Positions 1 through 11,749 are shown, counted from the first letter of the stretch. The stretch is 64,000 nucleotides of DNA from Agapetus fuscipes (GCA_951799405.1 OX637337.1:2728001-2792000); one strand, 5' to 3'. Notes: generated from the sequence alone by a model not told the origin. Translations and numbers: made by a program.

Positions 1-124
1 GATCAAGTCGGGTTATTTGGAACCGGATAACGTTAGTTCGAATCCTGCGACGATAACTTCGACCCTGGTTCAACAGATGCCGTTGCATGCACACAAGCTT
101 CTGCTTTCCCATGAAGACAACTGG
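1..124 (+). repeat. SINE-C copy (tRNA-derived SINE, 5' cut by window edge)
   Basis: The T-arm-like GTTCGAATCC near position 42 follows a tRNA-like stretch. The same sequence recurs inverted at 9430-9575 and in a degraded form at 63398-63493, which defines a dispersed family. The region from 125 to 663 shows no gene or recognisable repeat. Confidence 0.65.
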
Positions 125-663
125 CCAGGCAAAATAGGTTGGTGGATTGCATTCCTTTCCACAAATATATTTTTTTTTTTAAATCAACCCAGCCGTGTGA
201 AGTCACTATTCTGAATATACCAATTCATTTGGCGACCTCAGTTTTTTACAGGCAGTAAAATCAGTAAAATTTACCTAGGTTCCACGAACCGCAAGCAACT
301 CCTTCGTGGAGCACACAAAAAGTTGCAATATATGAGCAGCTCACTTCTATGACAGATTCTTTTTCCAGCAGGAAAACTCTACTAGTAAAATTTCCTACGC
401 GGTGGGCGTGGAGAATGAGTGGAGCTAGGTGGAATGGGCAAGGGTATATTTCTGGTTCCCTTCGCTCCAATTAAGCTGAATTATGATTTGTGACATCCAA
501 CGCGAATCGGAAATGGCCGGCAGTCCGTCATCTGCCAAGAAAATCCAAGAAAACTCACTCATAACCATTGAGTAATAACATAGAGTAGCTAAAACTAACT
601 TACTGCATTGATACATACTATAGACCACATTTGTCCCAATCCTGTCAAACGTTGCAGTGGTGT

Positions 664-975
664 AGTAATAAATAATAATAATAATATTAGGATGATTTAT
701 TTAGTGAGCGCTGTTTTTGTGTGAATCACACCTCAAAAGCCCTCTGCGAGCTTGGTCGTCGCTGTAGAAAGCGACAAATCTCAAGCAAGACCCAGTTGCT
801 GTAAGGCTGGATGGACCTTAAGTGACCGGTATTTGGTAAAGGCATATGAATTTTTCACTCAGTGAAGAGCATATTTGAAAATATAAATGGTATATTTTTG
901 TGCTCCGCCGGGATTTGAACCCACAACCTACCATTTACGAGTCAGAAGTGTCAACCACTAGACTACGAGCCGGTC
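664..975 (-). repeat. SINE-B, near full length
   Basis: Read on the minus strand it has a tRNA-like head (box-B-like GGGTTCAAATCCCGGCGGAGC), a body ending in GACCAAGCTCGCAGAGGGC, and an (ATT)n tail at 664-690. A second head fragment lies next to it at 976-1004. Confidence 0.85.
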
Positions 976-1074
976 ATGTTAACCACTAAACTACGGACCA
1001 TGTTTCGTCATACGAAGTATGTTTTCTTGTCCCTTGTCTTACACCCAATAAAAACACATGCCATAATTTTTTAT

Positions 1075-1394
1075 TTTTTTTTAAGAAATCCTGTGCGGGA
1101 GACTCTCTAGATTCTAAAGACTCTAGGGGTCTATGACACTTGTTGTAGTGCCGCAAAGGTGTACGAGCTTGGTCGTCGCTACAAAGCGCCAATACTCAAG
1201 CAAGACCCAGTTGCTGTAAGGCTGGATGGACCTTTTTGGTGACCGGTCATTGGTAAAGGTTAATGAATTTTTCAACCCAGCGAAGAGCACATTCGAAATA
1301 TAAATTGTATATTTTTGTGCTCCGCCGGGATCCGAATCCACAACCTTCCATTTACGAGTCCGAAGTGTTGCCACTACGGACTACGGACCGGTCC
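1075..1394 (-). repeat. SINE-B, variant 3' end
   Basis: The head and middle match SINE-B, but the 3' part (1080-1165) is a different sequence containing GAGTCTCCCGCACAGGATTTC-like strings, shared with 21230-21381. This indicates a second SINE-B subfamily with another LINE-like tail. The short open frames here are SINE artefacts. Confidence 0.8.
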
Positions 1395-2271
1395 AATATG
1401 TCTTAAAATGTATTTTTTTTTTCTTTTAAAATTCGTCAGTTCTATCGATCACAAGATTTATAACGCGTCTATACTAAGATCGGACTGGTGCGTGCATATT
1501 ACGCACGCGACAACGTTACCACCTTTTTTAAAATCATTTTTTCATTCACCCGAGTTTTTTTGTACACATGTAAATGCAACTGTGAAGTTCTTTGTTCTCT
1601 TTCTTACTAATGCCCATTTTCGTGAGTAAGTTGAAACAGATATTTAATGTCTTTTATCGTTAAATTAATTTCTAGTCCACAGTTATCATAAGTCAATAGT
1701 CTTAACACTATTTTTCCATCTGATCATTACATATCTCACTAGGTGGCCCATTCATGCCCACAATAACCTACTGTTTCACTTCCAGAGAATTGGCCTTATT
1801 TCATGTGGCACAATCCAACTATTTGGTTCCACGAAAAATCTGTTACAAACAACCCGTCCATTGCAACTCGGGCATGGACAAATCGGTCACACGACTTTTT
1901 GGTCAACGTCATTTCGGTCACCTACAATAAATGGTGCACGGCCGTGTTATGTCACTTTTTTTTAGTCATCCGAAATTGTGCCGAGTGCATTATATTTTAT
2001 TGTAAAGATATGTCGCACCTTTAATAATAAAGAGAAATAACTCGAAAATTGGGAAAATCGAGATTTTGTAATAAAACGCAAGAACAATGCGAGAAGAATA
2101 GGTAGAATGTGACAGCCGTTCAATTTGGACGAATATGACCGAGATAAAACATCGGCCGCCTTTTTCATCCCATACAAGTTGTACTGGATGTCTGAACTTC
2201 AAACGTGATTTACCAACATTCATGTTTTTTGAGTTAATGCTCTTTATTATTAAACGTGCGATGTGTTGAAG
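1395..2271. other. No gene seen
   Basis: AT-rich DNA without a supported gene. At 1879-1923 short units ending GGTCA recur (GGTCACACGACTTTTTGGTC and so on), resembling the periodic patch at 50351-50438. Confidence 0.5.
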
Positions 2272-2555
2272 CGTCCGGTTGATAGCTCAGTTGGTAGACT
2301 GCTTGCATTCCATACCTTGAGCTCGGGTTCGAAATGATTTCCCGTTTCGGTTTTTATTTCAAACCTCAAAATAAAATACCGGCAAGGTTTACTCAGCCTT
2401 CCCAGGAACTAAGTACCAGCCCGTTCGGGAGCCGGGACATCCCCACCGAAAGGCTTACCTGTAGAAATAAATAGGTTCCACCCGCCACATGCGAAACTCT
2501 TTGGGGATAACGCGACAAGAAGTTACACTATATGTGTAGCTTAGTTGCGTTTTGC
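2272..2555 (+). repeat. SINE-A copy
   Basis: The head contains TAGCTCAGTTGGTAGA (box A) and GGGTTCGAA (box B), then the family body (ACCGGCAAGGTTTACTCAGCC) and the tail GTTACACTATATGTGTAGC. The sequence just after box B is deleted. Confidence 0.85.
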
Positions 2556-2891
2556 CTACAACTGCATTGTTTTGCATTTTTTAGTCAACCTTGACTTTTG
2601 AAGTGCATTTCCTGAATAAATAAATGAAAGTATTATTAGTATGTCCATATAAAAATAAAGTATTGTAAATACACAATTGTAAAATACAATATGTGCTGTA
2701 AAGAACCGAAAACGGCAATGTAGGATTTGTTAAAAAAAAAGGAAATAAATGTGTGGCAATGCTCAGAAAATGATTTCCAGTGATTCCCAATATTTCTCGT
2801 ATTTTCACAAAAAATCGAAGATTCCCGCTTTTGATTCTATTTCACTAAAATAATGTAGACTTTGTATCGATAATAATTGTTCGCCAACCCA

Positions 2892-3380
2892 GTGCTTGTT
2901 TAGCTTATCTACCATTTGATTCAAAGATGACCTCTCAATGAAATTGTCTTAAAAATCATATTCTACACAATCTGAGCTAAGAAAGAAATATAAAACACGT
3001 TAATAGGAGAGTTCTACAATCTATAATCTAAGTTGCAAAGATATAAACTCATATCAAATGCATGCCCACAAACAGACACGTGTAAGTTCGCGCTTACAAA
3101 TGCTGAATGTGTACTTGCAAATTAAAATCCAGCCTCAAATGAACATAAACCCTTCAACTTTTGCCGACCTTCCCTGAAACAGGGATGACATTGGAAAAGT
3201 GAATCATTTTTTAAAGTGCGGATGGTCAGCCTCATACCAACGGATAAGTCAGGGAAGAGTTGATTTAAATATTTTTTAAATAAATTTCCAGTTTTCATAA
3301 GACAACTTTGTCCAGTAGACACGCAAACATTGCTCATGTGAAATTACCTCTGATGGGCATAAGCCAAACAAGCATTAAGG
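2892..3380 (+). mobile_element. D-MITE interrupted by an H element
   Basis: The left TIR is AGTGCTTGTTTAGCTTATCT and the right is its inverted form ending AAACAAGCATTAAGGGG. The two halves (2892-3021 and 3258-3380) match the uninterrupted copies at 23564-23812 and 35650-35896. The H element fills the gap. Confidence 0.75.
3022..3257 (-). repeat. H-family copy nested in a D-MITE
   Basis: It starts ATAATCTAAGTTGCAAAG and ends near GATAAGTCAGGGAAG, with the hairpin CCCTG-AAA-CAGGG inside. Possible AGAGTT duplications flank it. About 235 bp. Confidence 0.85.
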
Positions 3381-4142
3381 GGACGTGGTGTATTTTTTTT
3401 CCATCTCAATAATCGACTAGTCACTTTTTGTAATTAACAGCTTCAATAACTGTCCAGTCCAAGTGTTAAAAATACAATTAATCATTTAAAGCCAGCAGGA
3501 AAAAATGAACGAGAATAGCTTGCCGGTACTTATGTTATTGTTTTATTTATTTGTTTAAAAAAAAACAATTTTTACTTTCAATGGAATGACGTTGGTATTT
3601 TTTTAAATCTGTCTTTGTTTATATTAAATTTACCTCCTGAATCCAGCCTGTAAAAATAAAAAGGGTCCACTCGCCTATTTTTTTTTTGTGCACAACAAGT
3701 CACCCTTATTACAGTGCACCCTCACAGCGGGAGGAACTCGTTTGCTAGATTTTTAAATCTTAATAAATTACACTCAAAAATGTCTTTATTAGACTTATTT
3801 AAGAGCTTTATACTCCGATTCACAGGGTGTTGCGCCACGACATCAGTACCTACGGCTTTTTAGCAAATGAAATAAATCATGACCTGGCTCACTGGTGTAG
3901 TCTTCAGGCACATACAACCTGTAGATCTCCAACAGGGTATGTCAATTAAGCATTTGATGATCTTAGGAGAGAGCACTATAAAGAACCCCGTTTCCAGGCT
4001 TCTGAAGCCTATCTCCCGAAGTAGCTCCTCATGATGCATGAATTCTGGATAAAAAATAACATGCAGCCCCTTCAGGGAAAAGGCAGTAAGAAGTTGCACT
4101 ATAATGATGTGTAGCTTGGTTGCTTTACTTTGATGGTATGAG

Positions 4143-4532
4143 ACTAACCCCTAAATCTAAATCTAAGTTGCAGTCCTGAGAGTAAGGGGACCATGGAGGG
4201 AAGCGCAAGACAGAGAGTCCTGGAGGATTGGGGTGCGGAAGGCTCTGAGGTTTCAAGATATAAAATATATTCTATAAAGTCTAAATCTAAATCTAAGTTG
4301 CAAAGATATGTATCACTTGAGATTCATATTAAATGCATTCCCACAAGCAGACACGCATAATTTCGCGCTCACACATGGCGTATGTGGACCTACAATAAAA
4401 AAACCCAATCTCAAATGAACACAAGCCCTGCAACTCTTGCCGACCTTCCCTGAAATAGGGGTGACATTGGCAAAGTGAACCATTTTTTACAGTATGGGTG
4501 GTCAGCCTCATACCAACCTATAAGTCAAGGAA
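4143..4532 (-). repeat. H-family copy with duplicated end
   Basis: The main copy is 4279-4532. A second TAAATCTAAATCTAAGTTGCA start lies at 4150-4172, separated by about 100 bp of unrelated sequence with a short protein-like reading of unknown origin, which suggests an earlier insertion at the tail. Confidence 0.75.
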
Positions 4533-4552
4533 TATATTATAAAAAATGTTTC

Positions 4553-4738
4553 CCCTCGCCAATGTCACTCTTGTTTTAGGGAAGGTCGGCAATAGTTGCA
4601 GGGCTTATCTTCATTTGAGATTTAGCTTTTATGTTGTAAGTTAACATGTGGCATGTGTAAGCGCAATCTTATACGTATCTCCTCGTGCATTTGATATGGA
4701 TCCTAAATGCAAAATATCTTTGCAACTAAGATTAAAGG
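4553..4738 (+). repeat. H-family copy, 5' truncated
   Basis: It begins inside the family at GCCAATGTCACTCTTG and runs to the 3' end TTTGCAACTAAGATTAAAGG. It faces the preceding minus-strand copy. From 4739 to 5255 no gene was recognised. Confidence 0.75.
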
Positions 4739-5255
4739 TTGTAATTGGTTTTTATGTTTCCTTAAGAACAAAAAATAATTTAAAATGAAATAAATATTAG
4801 TTAGTTAGATAAAAATCGCAAATCAACCGACCCTGAATTGTTTAAACAAAAACAATAAATGCAAAAGCCAACTTCATTGTTTAAAAAAACACAGAGATTC
4901 TATCTTTAAAATGTTTTATTACCGGCTAATACATTGCTTTTGTTTTGGCTTCTGTCCTTTTTTGAAATTTATCAAGATCTATAAATTTTGCAACAGGATT
5001 AGTTTATCAGCATACCTGCAGATTTTTTGTTTAATATTTTTTATGCATAATTACCACTTTGAAAATTAAAATAGTTTAAATACAGTGGTGGTCAACCTCC
5101 TCCCTATTAAAAACAATAGCTTACTTCAAAAAGTTAAATTGCTAAAATGGACTAGACGCTAGTTCAAAAGTAAAAAAAATGTGACGTCAAACAACCCTGG
5201 GGAAAGGGCGAACTAATATTATGTTATTTGGCCATGTTCACTCACACCTGTGGCA

Positions 5256-5529
5256 ATGCAACTAAGGTACACACATAGTGTAACTTCTTACCACATTGTC
5301 CCCGCCACGTTGTACCACATCAGTGAGCATGTTGAGTGACGGTCTCCCAGCTCCCAAGGGGGCTGGTACTCATTTCTTGTGAAGGCTATGTAAACCTTGC
5401 CGGTTTTTCTGATTATTTTGGGTAAATAAACATCGAAACGAGAAATCATTTCTGAGACCGTCAATGGGATTCGAACTCGAGCTCTGGGCATGTAATGCAA
5501 GCACTATACCAACTGAGCTATCGACCGAA
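5256..5529 (-). repeat. SINE-A copy
   Basis: Minus-strand copy with box-B-like GAGTTCGAATCCCATTGACG and box-A-like TAGCTCAGTTGGTATAG. The whole family body is present. Confidence 0.85.
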
Positions 5530-5607
5530 CACACACCTGTGGAAGTACAGAAAATGGTATTCGCTGTGTTTAATCTAAGTTGCAAATATATATTTATACA
5601 TTATAAT

Positions 5608-5849
5608 TAGTAGAATGCTTTTACACCATGCCGAGAGCAAGGGTTTGATGTCAAGGTTTTCTCAACCTTCACAAGAAATGAGAACCAGCCCCCCCGGGAG
5701 CTGGGAAACCCCACTTCAACTGAAAGTGGTTGGTGTGAGGCCGGCCCCCTTACCCGTAAAAATGAATAGGTCCCGAATCGCCACACGTGACCCCTTCGGG
5801 GATAACGCAGGCAAGAAGTTACACTATAAGTGTAGCTTAGTTGCATTTT
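5608..5849 (+). repeat. SINE-A copy, head degraded
   Basis: A remnant of the tRNA-like head (ATGCCGAGAGCAAGGGTTTGA) is followed by an intact body and the tail ACTATAAGTGTAGCTTAGTTGC. Confidence 0.8.
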
Positions 5850-6591
5850 TATACATGATGCCTGTAATAATTAAAATTTTATGAAAAAACAAAGTTGCTT
5901 CTTTATAAATGCCATCATTTCATTGGAAACAGCACGTGGTTTTAAGGAAATTCTATAATAGAAAATTTTGTAGATAGACTTAAAAAGGTTTACTACCACT
6001 TGCTTAATCGAAGATTGTATTTATTAGTTAGAGTTCCCAGAATCTTTTATATTTTATTTATTATTTTATTCATTTCCTCTAATTTGCAATCATTAGCTTA
6101 TCATTCCATCTCTGTCTTTAATTTTAATTTAACAAATAGCAAGATGTATTTATTTTTTTAAAACCAATCTCTACAATTAAAGTTGTATTTTATTTATAAA
6201 AAATATTGCACGCTCAAAGTTATTTTTATTGTTGCAGCAAAATTACAAGACAGAAGCTGCATTTAACAATGTTTTATTTATATTAAAAACAATAATTTAT
6301 GATAATAAATGCATTTAAATAATGAGAAGATTGGAGTAATCTTAATTGTGCATTTTATTAACGTATTTATTTATGTTATAATATTAACAATTTAATGTTA
6401 TAATATAATAATAATAATAATGGTATTTTTAAACGTTGGTAATGCTACTGTTGTATTAAAAGTATTTTTTTTTTTAATTTGAGAAAAATCGTTTAAAATA
6501 AAACACGTAGGTACAATGTGTAATATATATTTTGTTCTCGAAATAATTGTTAATTAGATTATTTTCATTTAAGTTTATTACAAAGCGAGCT
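5850..6591. other. AT-rich DNA, no gene seen
   Basis: Very AT-rich, with a short (AAT)n run near 6400-6421. No exon-like coding signal was recognised on either strand. Confidence 0.5.
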
Positions 6592-6750
6592 TAAATAAAA
6601 TACCGGCAAGAGTTAGTCAGCCTTCGCAAAAAATGAGTACCATCCTCTTCAGGAGCTGGGAAACCCACGGTTCAACTAAAGTGGTTGGTGCAACGCCAAC
6701 CCCTTTACCTGTAAAAATAAATAGGTTCCACTCGTTATGTCATGTGTCAC
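6592..6750 (+). repeat. SINE-A fragment
   Basis: Only the body is present (from ATAAAATACCGGCAAG to AATAGGTTCCACTCG). The head and last third are missing. Confidence 0.75.
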
Positions 6751-7935
6751 TGTGTCGTTCTATCATGGAACCGTGCCGTTAACCACTAGACTGCGGATCG
6801 TTTTTTCCTAGCCGAAAAGTGAACCGAGTACATGAAAATAAATAAATCAACATTTCTGACAATACTTGATTTTTTGGTTCCGGGTTTTGACCGTGGTCCA
6901 TATGTTTGCTTCTATTTCTTCTTTCTTGATACTTCTTGAAGACTTTCAGCTGACGTTTCGTCTCCTCTGTGGGTGAATTCTTCGAAGCTCTGCTCACTTC
7001 TGAGGTCTGAACGAAAGGCGGCGTCTTTTATTCGTAAATTCTAAAGCGGGCGTGGCTTAACTGTTAGGTATGTATTAAACTACCCTCTGTCATAACTTCA
7101 ATTGTACTAACTCGTTCGATACACGTCGATGAAGGGCTCCCGTCAGGCACATTAGCTTCAGTAACCTCGACGTTCTGGGGAGGGTGGGACTTCTTAGAGT
7201 CATGCGTTAGCCCCTGATTTGAGGATCCTCTTTTTCCTTTCTTGAGTAGAGTAACTTTAGCTGATGAACTTCAACGGGAAGGCCTTCCGCCGCCAAAAAA
7301 AACATTACGTGAAGTATCACCAAGTGAAGCGACTCCGCATGAGTTGTATGAACTTGGTGGGTGGAGGTGGGTAAAGTGCCAACCTGAACCAAGTTTTGTT
7401 CAGTTTTAAGCCCTCTTCTTTTCTGTTTTTTTTCTGACAATAGTAGGACTCAAAGCAGTCCATCAACCGGACAAATGGAATAAAACATCACGCTTAATGT
7501 GGTGTCGGATAGAGTGTGGTAGACCACGTCTGCTCGAGTGCATACAAGTTGCAATTTCTCACTAGTCACTTGCAGCGTATTGTCCCAGACCACAGAATGA
7601 CGGTGTTATTGCATTCTGGTGTGCATATGTACTACTTCCCGTCTGGCATGAAAAAACGCAAAGCTTCCCAAGCAGGAGGGCCAACTTCATATTCTTAAAA
7701 AAAAAAAAAAACAATCGAACAGGGCTCTTATTCACGATAGGGGATAGAGAAGACTCATCTCGATTTTCCCCGAAAAAGGAATAAAGGTATTGTGCCTCAC
7801 AATACCTTTTATTGATTTTTCTGGTAAAATCGAAATGAATCTACTCTACCGGCATAATGAATACCAGTCCTGCGCAACAAGCTATCAATATTTATTTCCT
7901 TTTTTTTTGTCACATCCAGATTTACGCACACGCAA
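6751..7935. other. No gene supported; one SINE-B head fragment
   Basis: 6770-6800 carries TTAACCACTAGACTGCGGA, a minus-strand SINE-B head remnant. The rest (GC-richer around 6900-7650) has only short frames without a recognisable domain. An unannotated exon cannot be excluded. Confidence 0.4.
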
Positions 7936-8226
7936 AATGCAACTAAGCAACACATATAGTATAACTTCTCGCCGCGTTATTTCATGTGGTGAATTGAACC
8001 TATTTCTTTTTACAGGTAAAAGGACTAGCCTTACCTATAAAGCATTCCGAGAAGGCTGGCACTCAAATCTTGTGAAGGCTGAGTAAACTTTGCCGGTATT
8101 TTATTTTGGGGTTTGAAATAAACACCGAAACGGGAAATCATTTCTGACACCCTCGCCTCGGTGGGATTCGAACCCGAGCTCTCGGCATAGAATGCAAGCA
8201 TTTTACCAACTGAGTTATAGATCGAA
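7936..8226 (-). repeat. SINE-A copy
   Basis: Full-length minus-strand copy. The box-B-like GGGTTCGAATCCCACCGAGG and the box-A region near 8210 are visible. Confidence 0.85.
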
Positions 8227-8344
8227 ATTAAGTGCTTGATTTTATCTTCCGGGCTTAGACCGTATTCCATATCCTAGTTTTCTTCTTTTTTCTGTAGCTT
8301 ACGTTTCGAACAAAATAAATTAAATTATTGAAAAATTACTTGAA

Positions 8345-8470
8345 GTAAAGCAAATAACCGCATATTTATTGGAACCGTAAGTTAAAAAATTGCTCTCGAC
8401 GTTTCGTTGGCTCCTAATCCAACATCATCAGGAGACACATCCTTGTTCGGCGGAAGCAAGGATGAACGTT
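8345..8470 (-). mobile_element. Penelope-like element piece with a hammerhead-like core
   Basis: A short fragment with the arrangement seen in Penelope-like retroelement termini: CTGATGA, a hairpin, then GAAACGTC. No reverse transcriptase or GIY-YIG reading frame is nearby. Assignment rests on the motif and on related copies elsewhere in the window. Confidence 0.5.
8398..8431 (-). ncRNA. Hammerhead-ribozyme-like core (best in window)
   Basis: On the minus strand the order is CTGATGA (8431-8425), a stem II candidate GTTGG...CCAAC with loop ATTAGGAG, then GAAAC (8405-8401) and GTC. All conserved catalytic-core bases of the type I hammerhead motif (CUGANGA...GAAA) are present. Stem III would be very short, as reported for Penelope-like elements, where activity is thought to need dimers. 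Activity is inferred, not shown. Confidence 0.5.
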
Positions 8471-9012
8471 TAAAGTAACGTTCTAGATTACCCTAAATAA
8501 AGATTTGTTTAAATATCCGTTTATTTATTTTATTTTGAGTAATTTTACAAATATAAAACATTTTAAAATAAAATAATTGAGCTTAAATTAAATCTATTCA
8601 TGGCCAGGTTTGAAGAATGCAATTCCTCATCATATTTTTTTAATAATTAAAGGGGTGCTCGTGGTTCAAAGTTTTGGAGCATCTGTTATTCATAGTCGAC
8701 ACTTAGATCGTAAATCATTGCAGCGCATAGCGGAGCTTCTGTTGAGAAATTAAGTCAAATGGCGCCTGAGATAAAGTGCTGGGACGAGCACTAAAATATT
8801 CAAATTTCAGTCGACAATGCATAATGCGAACAATACTTTAATCTCTATGAAATATTTACTGCTTTCGAGTAGTGTGATTCGCGTCGGCTGAATAATATAC
8901 GAGTTTTTGATTTTAGCTTAGGGTAAAACTGAAAAAATATAACGAACATTATCCGCAATACTTTCTTAATCTCGAATAAACTTGTAGTTTTAAGATTATC
9001 CGAAACAATTTA
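8471..9012. other. No gene seen
   Basis: AT-rich, unique-looking DNA. No repeat family member or coding signal was recognised. Confidence 0.5.
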
Positions 9013-9308
9013 GGGGCTGTCCATATATTACGTCATTCGCATTAAGTAATAAGGGGGGGGGGGAGTCTGGTCTGCGGATGATGGCAAATGATGTACGAGT
9101 ACAAAAAGTGACGTCGTTCTTGTAAATACCAATTTCTACAAAATATACAAAATATTATGTAAGTAATATAGCATTATTAATTATTAAGCTCATCCATTAT
9201 TACAGCAAGAGGGGGAGGGGGGGTCATTACGTAATGACTATAGGATGATTATAGGGGGGGGGGGTCGAAAATCGGCCAAAATCGATGACGTAATTTATGG
9301 ACGGCCCC
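9013..9308. mobile_element. PIF/Harbinger-like MITE, copy 1
   Basis: The terminal inverted repeats GGGGCTGTCCATATATTACG and its counterpart ending GGACGGCCCC are flanked by the 3-bp direct repeat TTA (9010-9012 and 9309-9311). Long G runs lie inside. A close copy is at 40362-40647. Confidence 0.8.
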
Positions 9309-9429
9309 TTACCAAGTTTGTAGTATTTTTAAAACAATAATATAACTTGCACTGTTCAAAGACTTACCGTGAAACATATTACAGCACCCGTCCAATTTAC
9401 TGTATTTTTAAGACTACCTGTATAATTTA

Positions 9430-9575
9430 CCAGTTGTCTTCATGCGAAAGCAGAAGCTTGTGTGCATGCAACGGCATCTGTTGAACCAGGGTCGAAGTTA
9501 TCGTCGCGGGATTCGAACCAGCGTTATCCAGTTCCAAATAACCTGTCTTGATCCCCGCGGCTATAACACCGACCG
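9430..9575 (-). repeat. SINE-C copy
   Basis: Minus-strand counterpart of 1-124 that also includes the 5' head (GTTATAGCCGCGGGGATCAAG). Box-B-like GGTTCGAATCC is intact. Confidence 0.75.
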
Positions 9576-9717
9576 AAGTATTTCCATATTATCATAAAAC
9601 ATTTAGTATCTTGAAGAACATCCGTAAAATTTACAGTGAGTAAATTAAAATCTATTCATAAAACATGTAGTTAGTACTATTTGGATATCTTAAGAGTATT
9701 TCAAAGACTATTTTGAG

Positions 9718-10150
9718 TCGTTTCTAATCTAATCTAATCTAATCTAATCTAAGCTGCAAAGATATATATCATTTAAGATTTATTTTAAATGCATTCCCAC
9801 AAGCAGACATGTATAATTTCGCGCTAACACATGCCGCATGTGGACCTACAATATAAAAACCCAATCTCAAATGAACATAAGCCTTGCAACTCTTGCCGTC
9901 CTTCCCTGAAACAGGGGTGACATTGGCAAAGTGAACCAATTTTTTACAGTATGGGTGGTCAGCCGCATAACAACCTATAAGTCAAGGAACATACATGACA
10001 AATTACATTTTTTTAAATCAATAAATAACTATATATACATGTACATAAAAAACTAAATCACAAAACCAATTTTACTTTAACAAACCCCAGCCGCCAACAT
10101 CACAGATCAACCGCCATTTCTTTCTATCCTTACATACTTCTTTCAGTTAG
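9718..10150 (-). mobile_element. LINE 3' end joined to an H element
   Basis: On the minus strand 10150-10085 reads the ORF end KEVCKDRKKWRLICDVGG then stop, followed by about 100 bp of 3' UTR and the H unit, ending in (TAATC)n at 9724-9752. The same ORF-UTR-H order recurs at 13180-13622. It shows that H is, or derives from, the 3' region of a LINE. Confidence 0.75.
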
Positions 10151-10461
10151 TTAAGGAGTCATGAAACTTTAACTCAAAATAAAGAATTACATAACATGAA
10201 CAGTTACCGATTCGCTTTGTAAATAATGTAAGAGCAAACCTTTCTGCCGGTTGGTAATATTATGACAATGTCCGTAATGGATCCGCACGTAATGTAAAAT
10301 TAAACGTTAGTAGAGGCGGTGGTCAGATGTGACGCAGAGTTGGCATCAACTTGTCTGGCAGGGGAGTCTAAGGTGGGCCTGCCTTAATTTCAGAAAAATA
10401 AGATAAAATTATGCAGATTAAAAAAAGATAGGAGTCCTAGGCTTACATGAAACTGTTTCAT
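10151..10461. other. No gene seen
   Basis: No domain, repeat or splice-bounded open frame was recognised in this stretch. Confidence 0.5.
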
Positions 10462-10590
10462 GAAGATCATCTTCATCATTTCAGTTACACGTGGAAGAAG
10501 CCCATCGTAGACATGAGCAAATCGTCCTAAAGCTCCAGTTCGCACAGATCACGGCAACAGATCCATGAAAGCAACTTTCCAGCATCAAAA
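10462..10590 (+). mobile_element. Penelope-like piece, degraded hammerhead-like core
   Basis: It contains GAAGAAGCCCATCGTAGACA, the hairpin segment of the family seen at 14385, 32860-33150 and 50445-50660, followed by GAGCAAATCGTCC where GGGCGAAACGTCC is expected. The core is decayed. Confidence 0.6.
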
Positions 10591-10609
10591 ATAAGATAAC
10601 CCTTTTTAT

Positions 10610-10850
10610 AAGAGCTGTTTTTAAGTTAATCACACCTCAAGATCCCTCTACATCTATGTGGAGGGATCTTGAGATGTGTCTGTGAAAAGTACTAATTCCC
10701 AAGCAAGACCCAATTGCTGTGAGGCTAGATGGATCTTTGGTGACTGGTCTTTGGTAAAGATATATGATATGTTGAACCCTAGCGAAGAACCAATTAGGTA
10801 CATTGTTTTTAGTGTGAAATCCGTAGCGTTGGCCACTAGACTACGGACCT
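10610..10850 (-). repeat. SINE-B copy, divergent
   Basis: The body and head match SINE-B in inverted orientation, but the box B region is deleted. An extra local inverted repeat (AGATCCCTCTACAT / ATGTGGAGGGATCT) at 10641-10670 interrupts the tail. Confidence 0.75.
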
Positions 10851-10899
10851 TTAAAAAGCTTCCAAATCCATTTATAAGATTATGTTAATATTTGGATAA

Positions 10900-10976
10900 T
10901 TTATTTGATGTGACTGCTTTTAAGTGAATCCCACCTCAAGAGCTCTCTGCAAGCTTGTTCGTCGCAAAATAAGCGT
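10900..10976 (-). repeat. SINE-B tail fragment
   Basis: It has only the 3' part (GACGAACAAGCTTGCAGAGAGC on the minus strand). Confidence 0.65.
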
Positions 10977-11749
10977 TATGATGATGATGATGAGTTGATG
11001 ATTTCTTTATAGCGCCGTTTCGTGATGTAGTCACTCCAAGGGCGCTGCAGCTGGTGCAAACGATGCCAGAAATTTGCTTGTCTTCAGTGCATTCCGGAAC
11101 TTTCCATGGTCCTCTAGCTCTCTCACATGATGTGGCAGATGGTTCCCTTTCAACAATACAACTACTAGTATTTGAGAAAGGCTCCATTAAATCCAGCGAA
11201 TAGCCTATTTGAAAAGTAAGCGATTGTTTATACCGTCCCGCAAAATTTTCTTGTTTTGTGGTGGCAATACTGTCTCACATTTTTCTGGAGTTTTTAGTCC
11301 CTGCGACGTAGCATTGGCTTCAGCATGTCGGAGTGATGAGCGAAGCGGCGAGCGACAAAATAGTTCCAGATCTTAAAATACTTCAGACAGCTAGCAGACA
11401 GAGAGTGTGGGGAACACAGACGTGGAAGACAGATCCCAAATGAAGATTGTCTGTGGTTTCGCTAGTTTTAGATCTGTGATTTTTTTTTAGGTGATTCTGT
11501 CTTGACTATAATCTATCTTTTGTTATGTTACATTTCGTTAGAATTCACATCTCGCTCAAAACTCATGTGTCCAAGCTCAGGCAGCATGCAGCTTCGGGAG
11601 AACTCGGTTGTGCCGAAAATACACGATTGTTTCCGTAGTCCTTCTAACGACCGTGCCAACTTCACTTTAGTCATCACGTACGCACTTCACGGCAATGTCT
11701 TTATAATTTTTCCATGTATTTTTTTTGTAATCACATAACGCATTATCTA
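10977..11749. other. No confident gene; one ambiguous open stretch
   Basis: A minus-strand open frame at 10936-11187 and a plus-strand reading with several cysteines at 11039-11080 overlap. Neither has a recognisable domain or splice context. Between 11188 and 11749 nothing was recognised. Confidence 0.35.

Noticed and set aside
10936..11187. 83-codon minus-strand frame and overlapping Cys-rich plus-strand reading
   Set aside because: Considered as a transposase cysteine-rich end, but spacing and flanking sequence do not fit, and neither frame has support.
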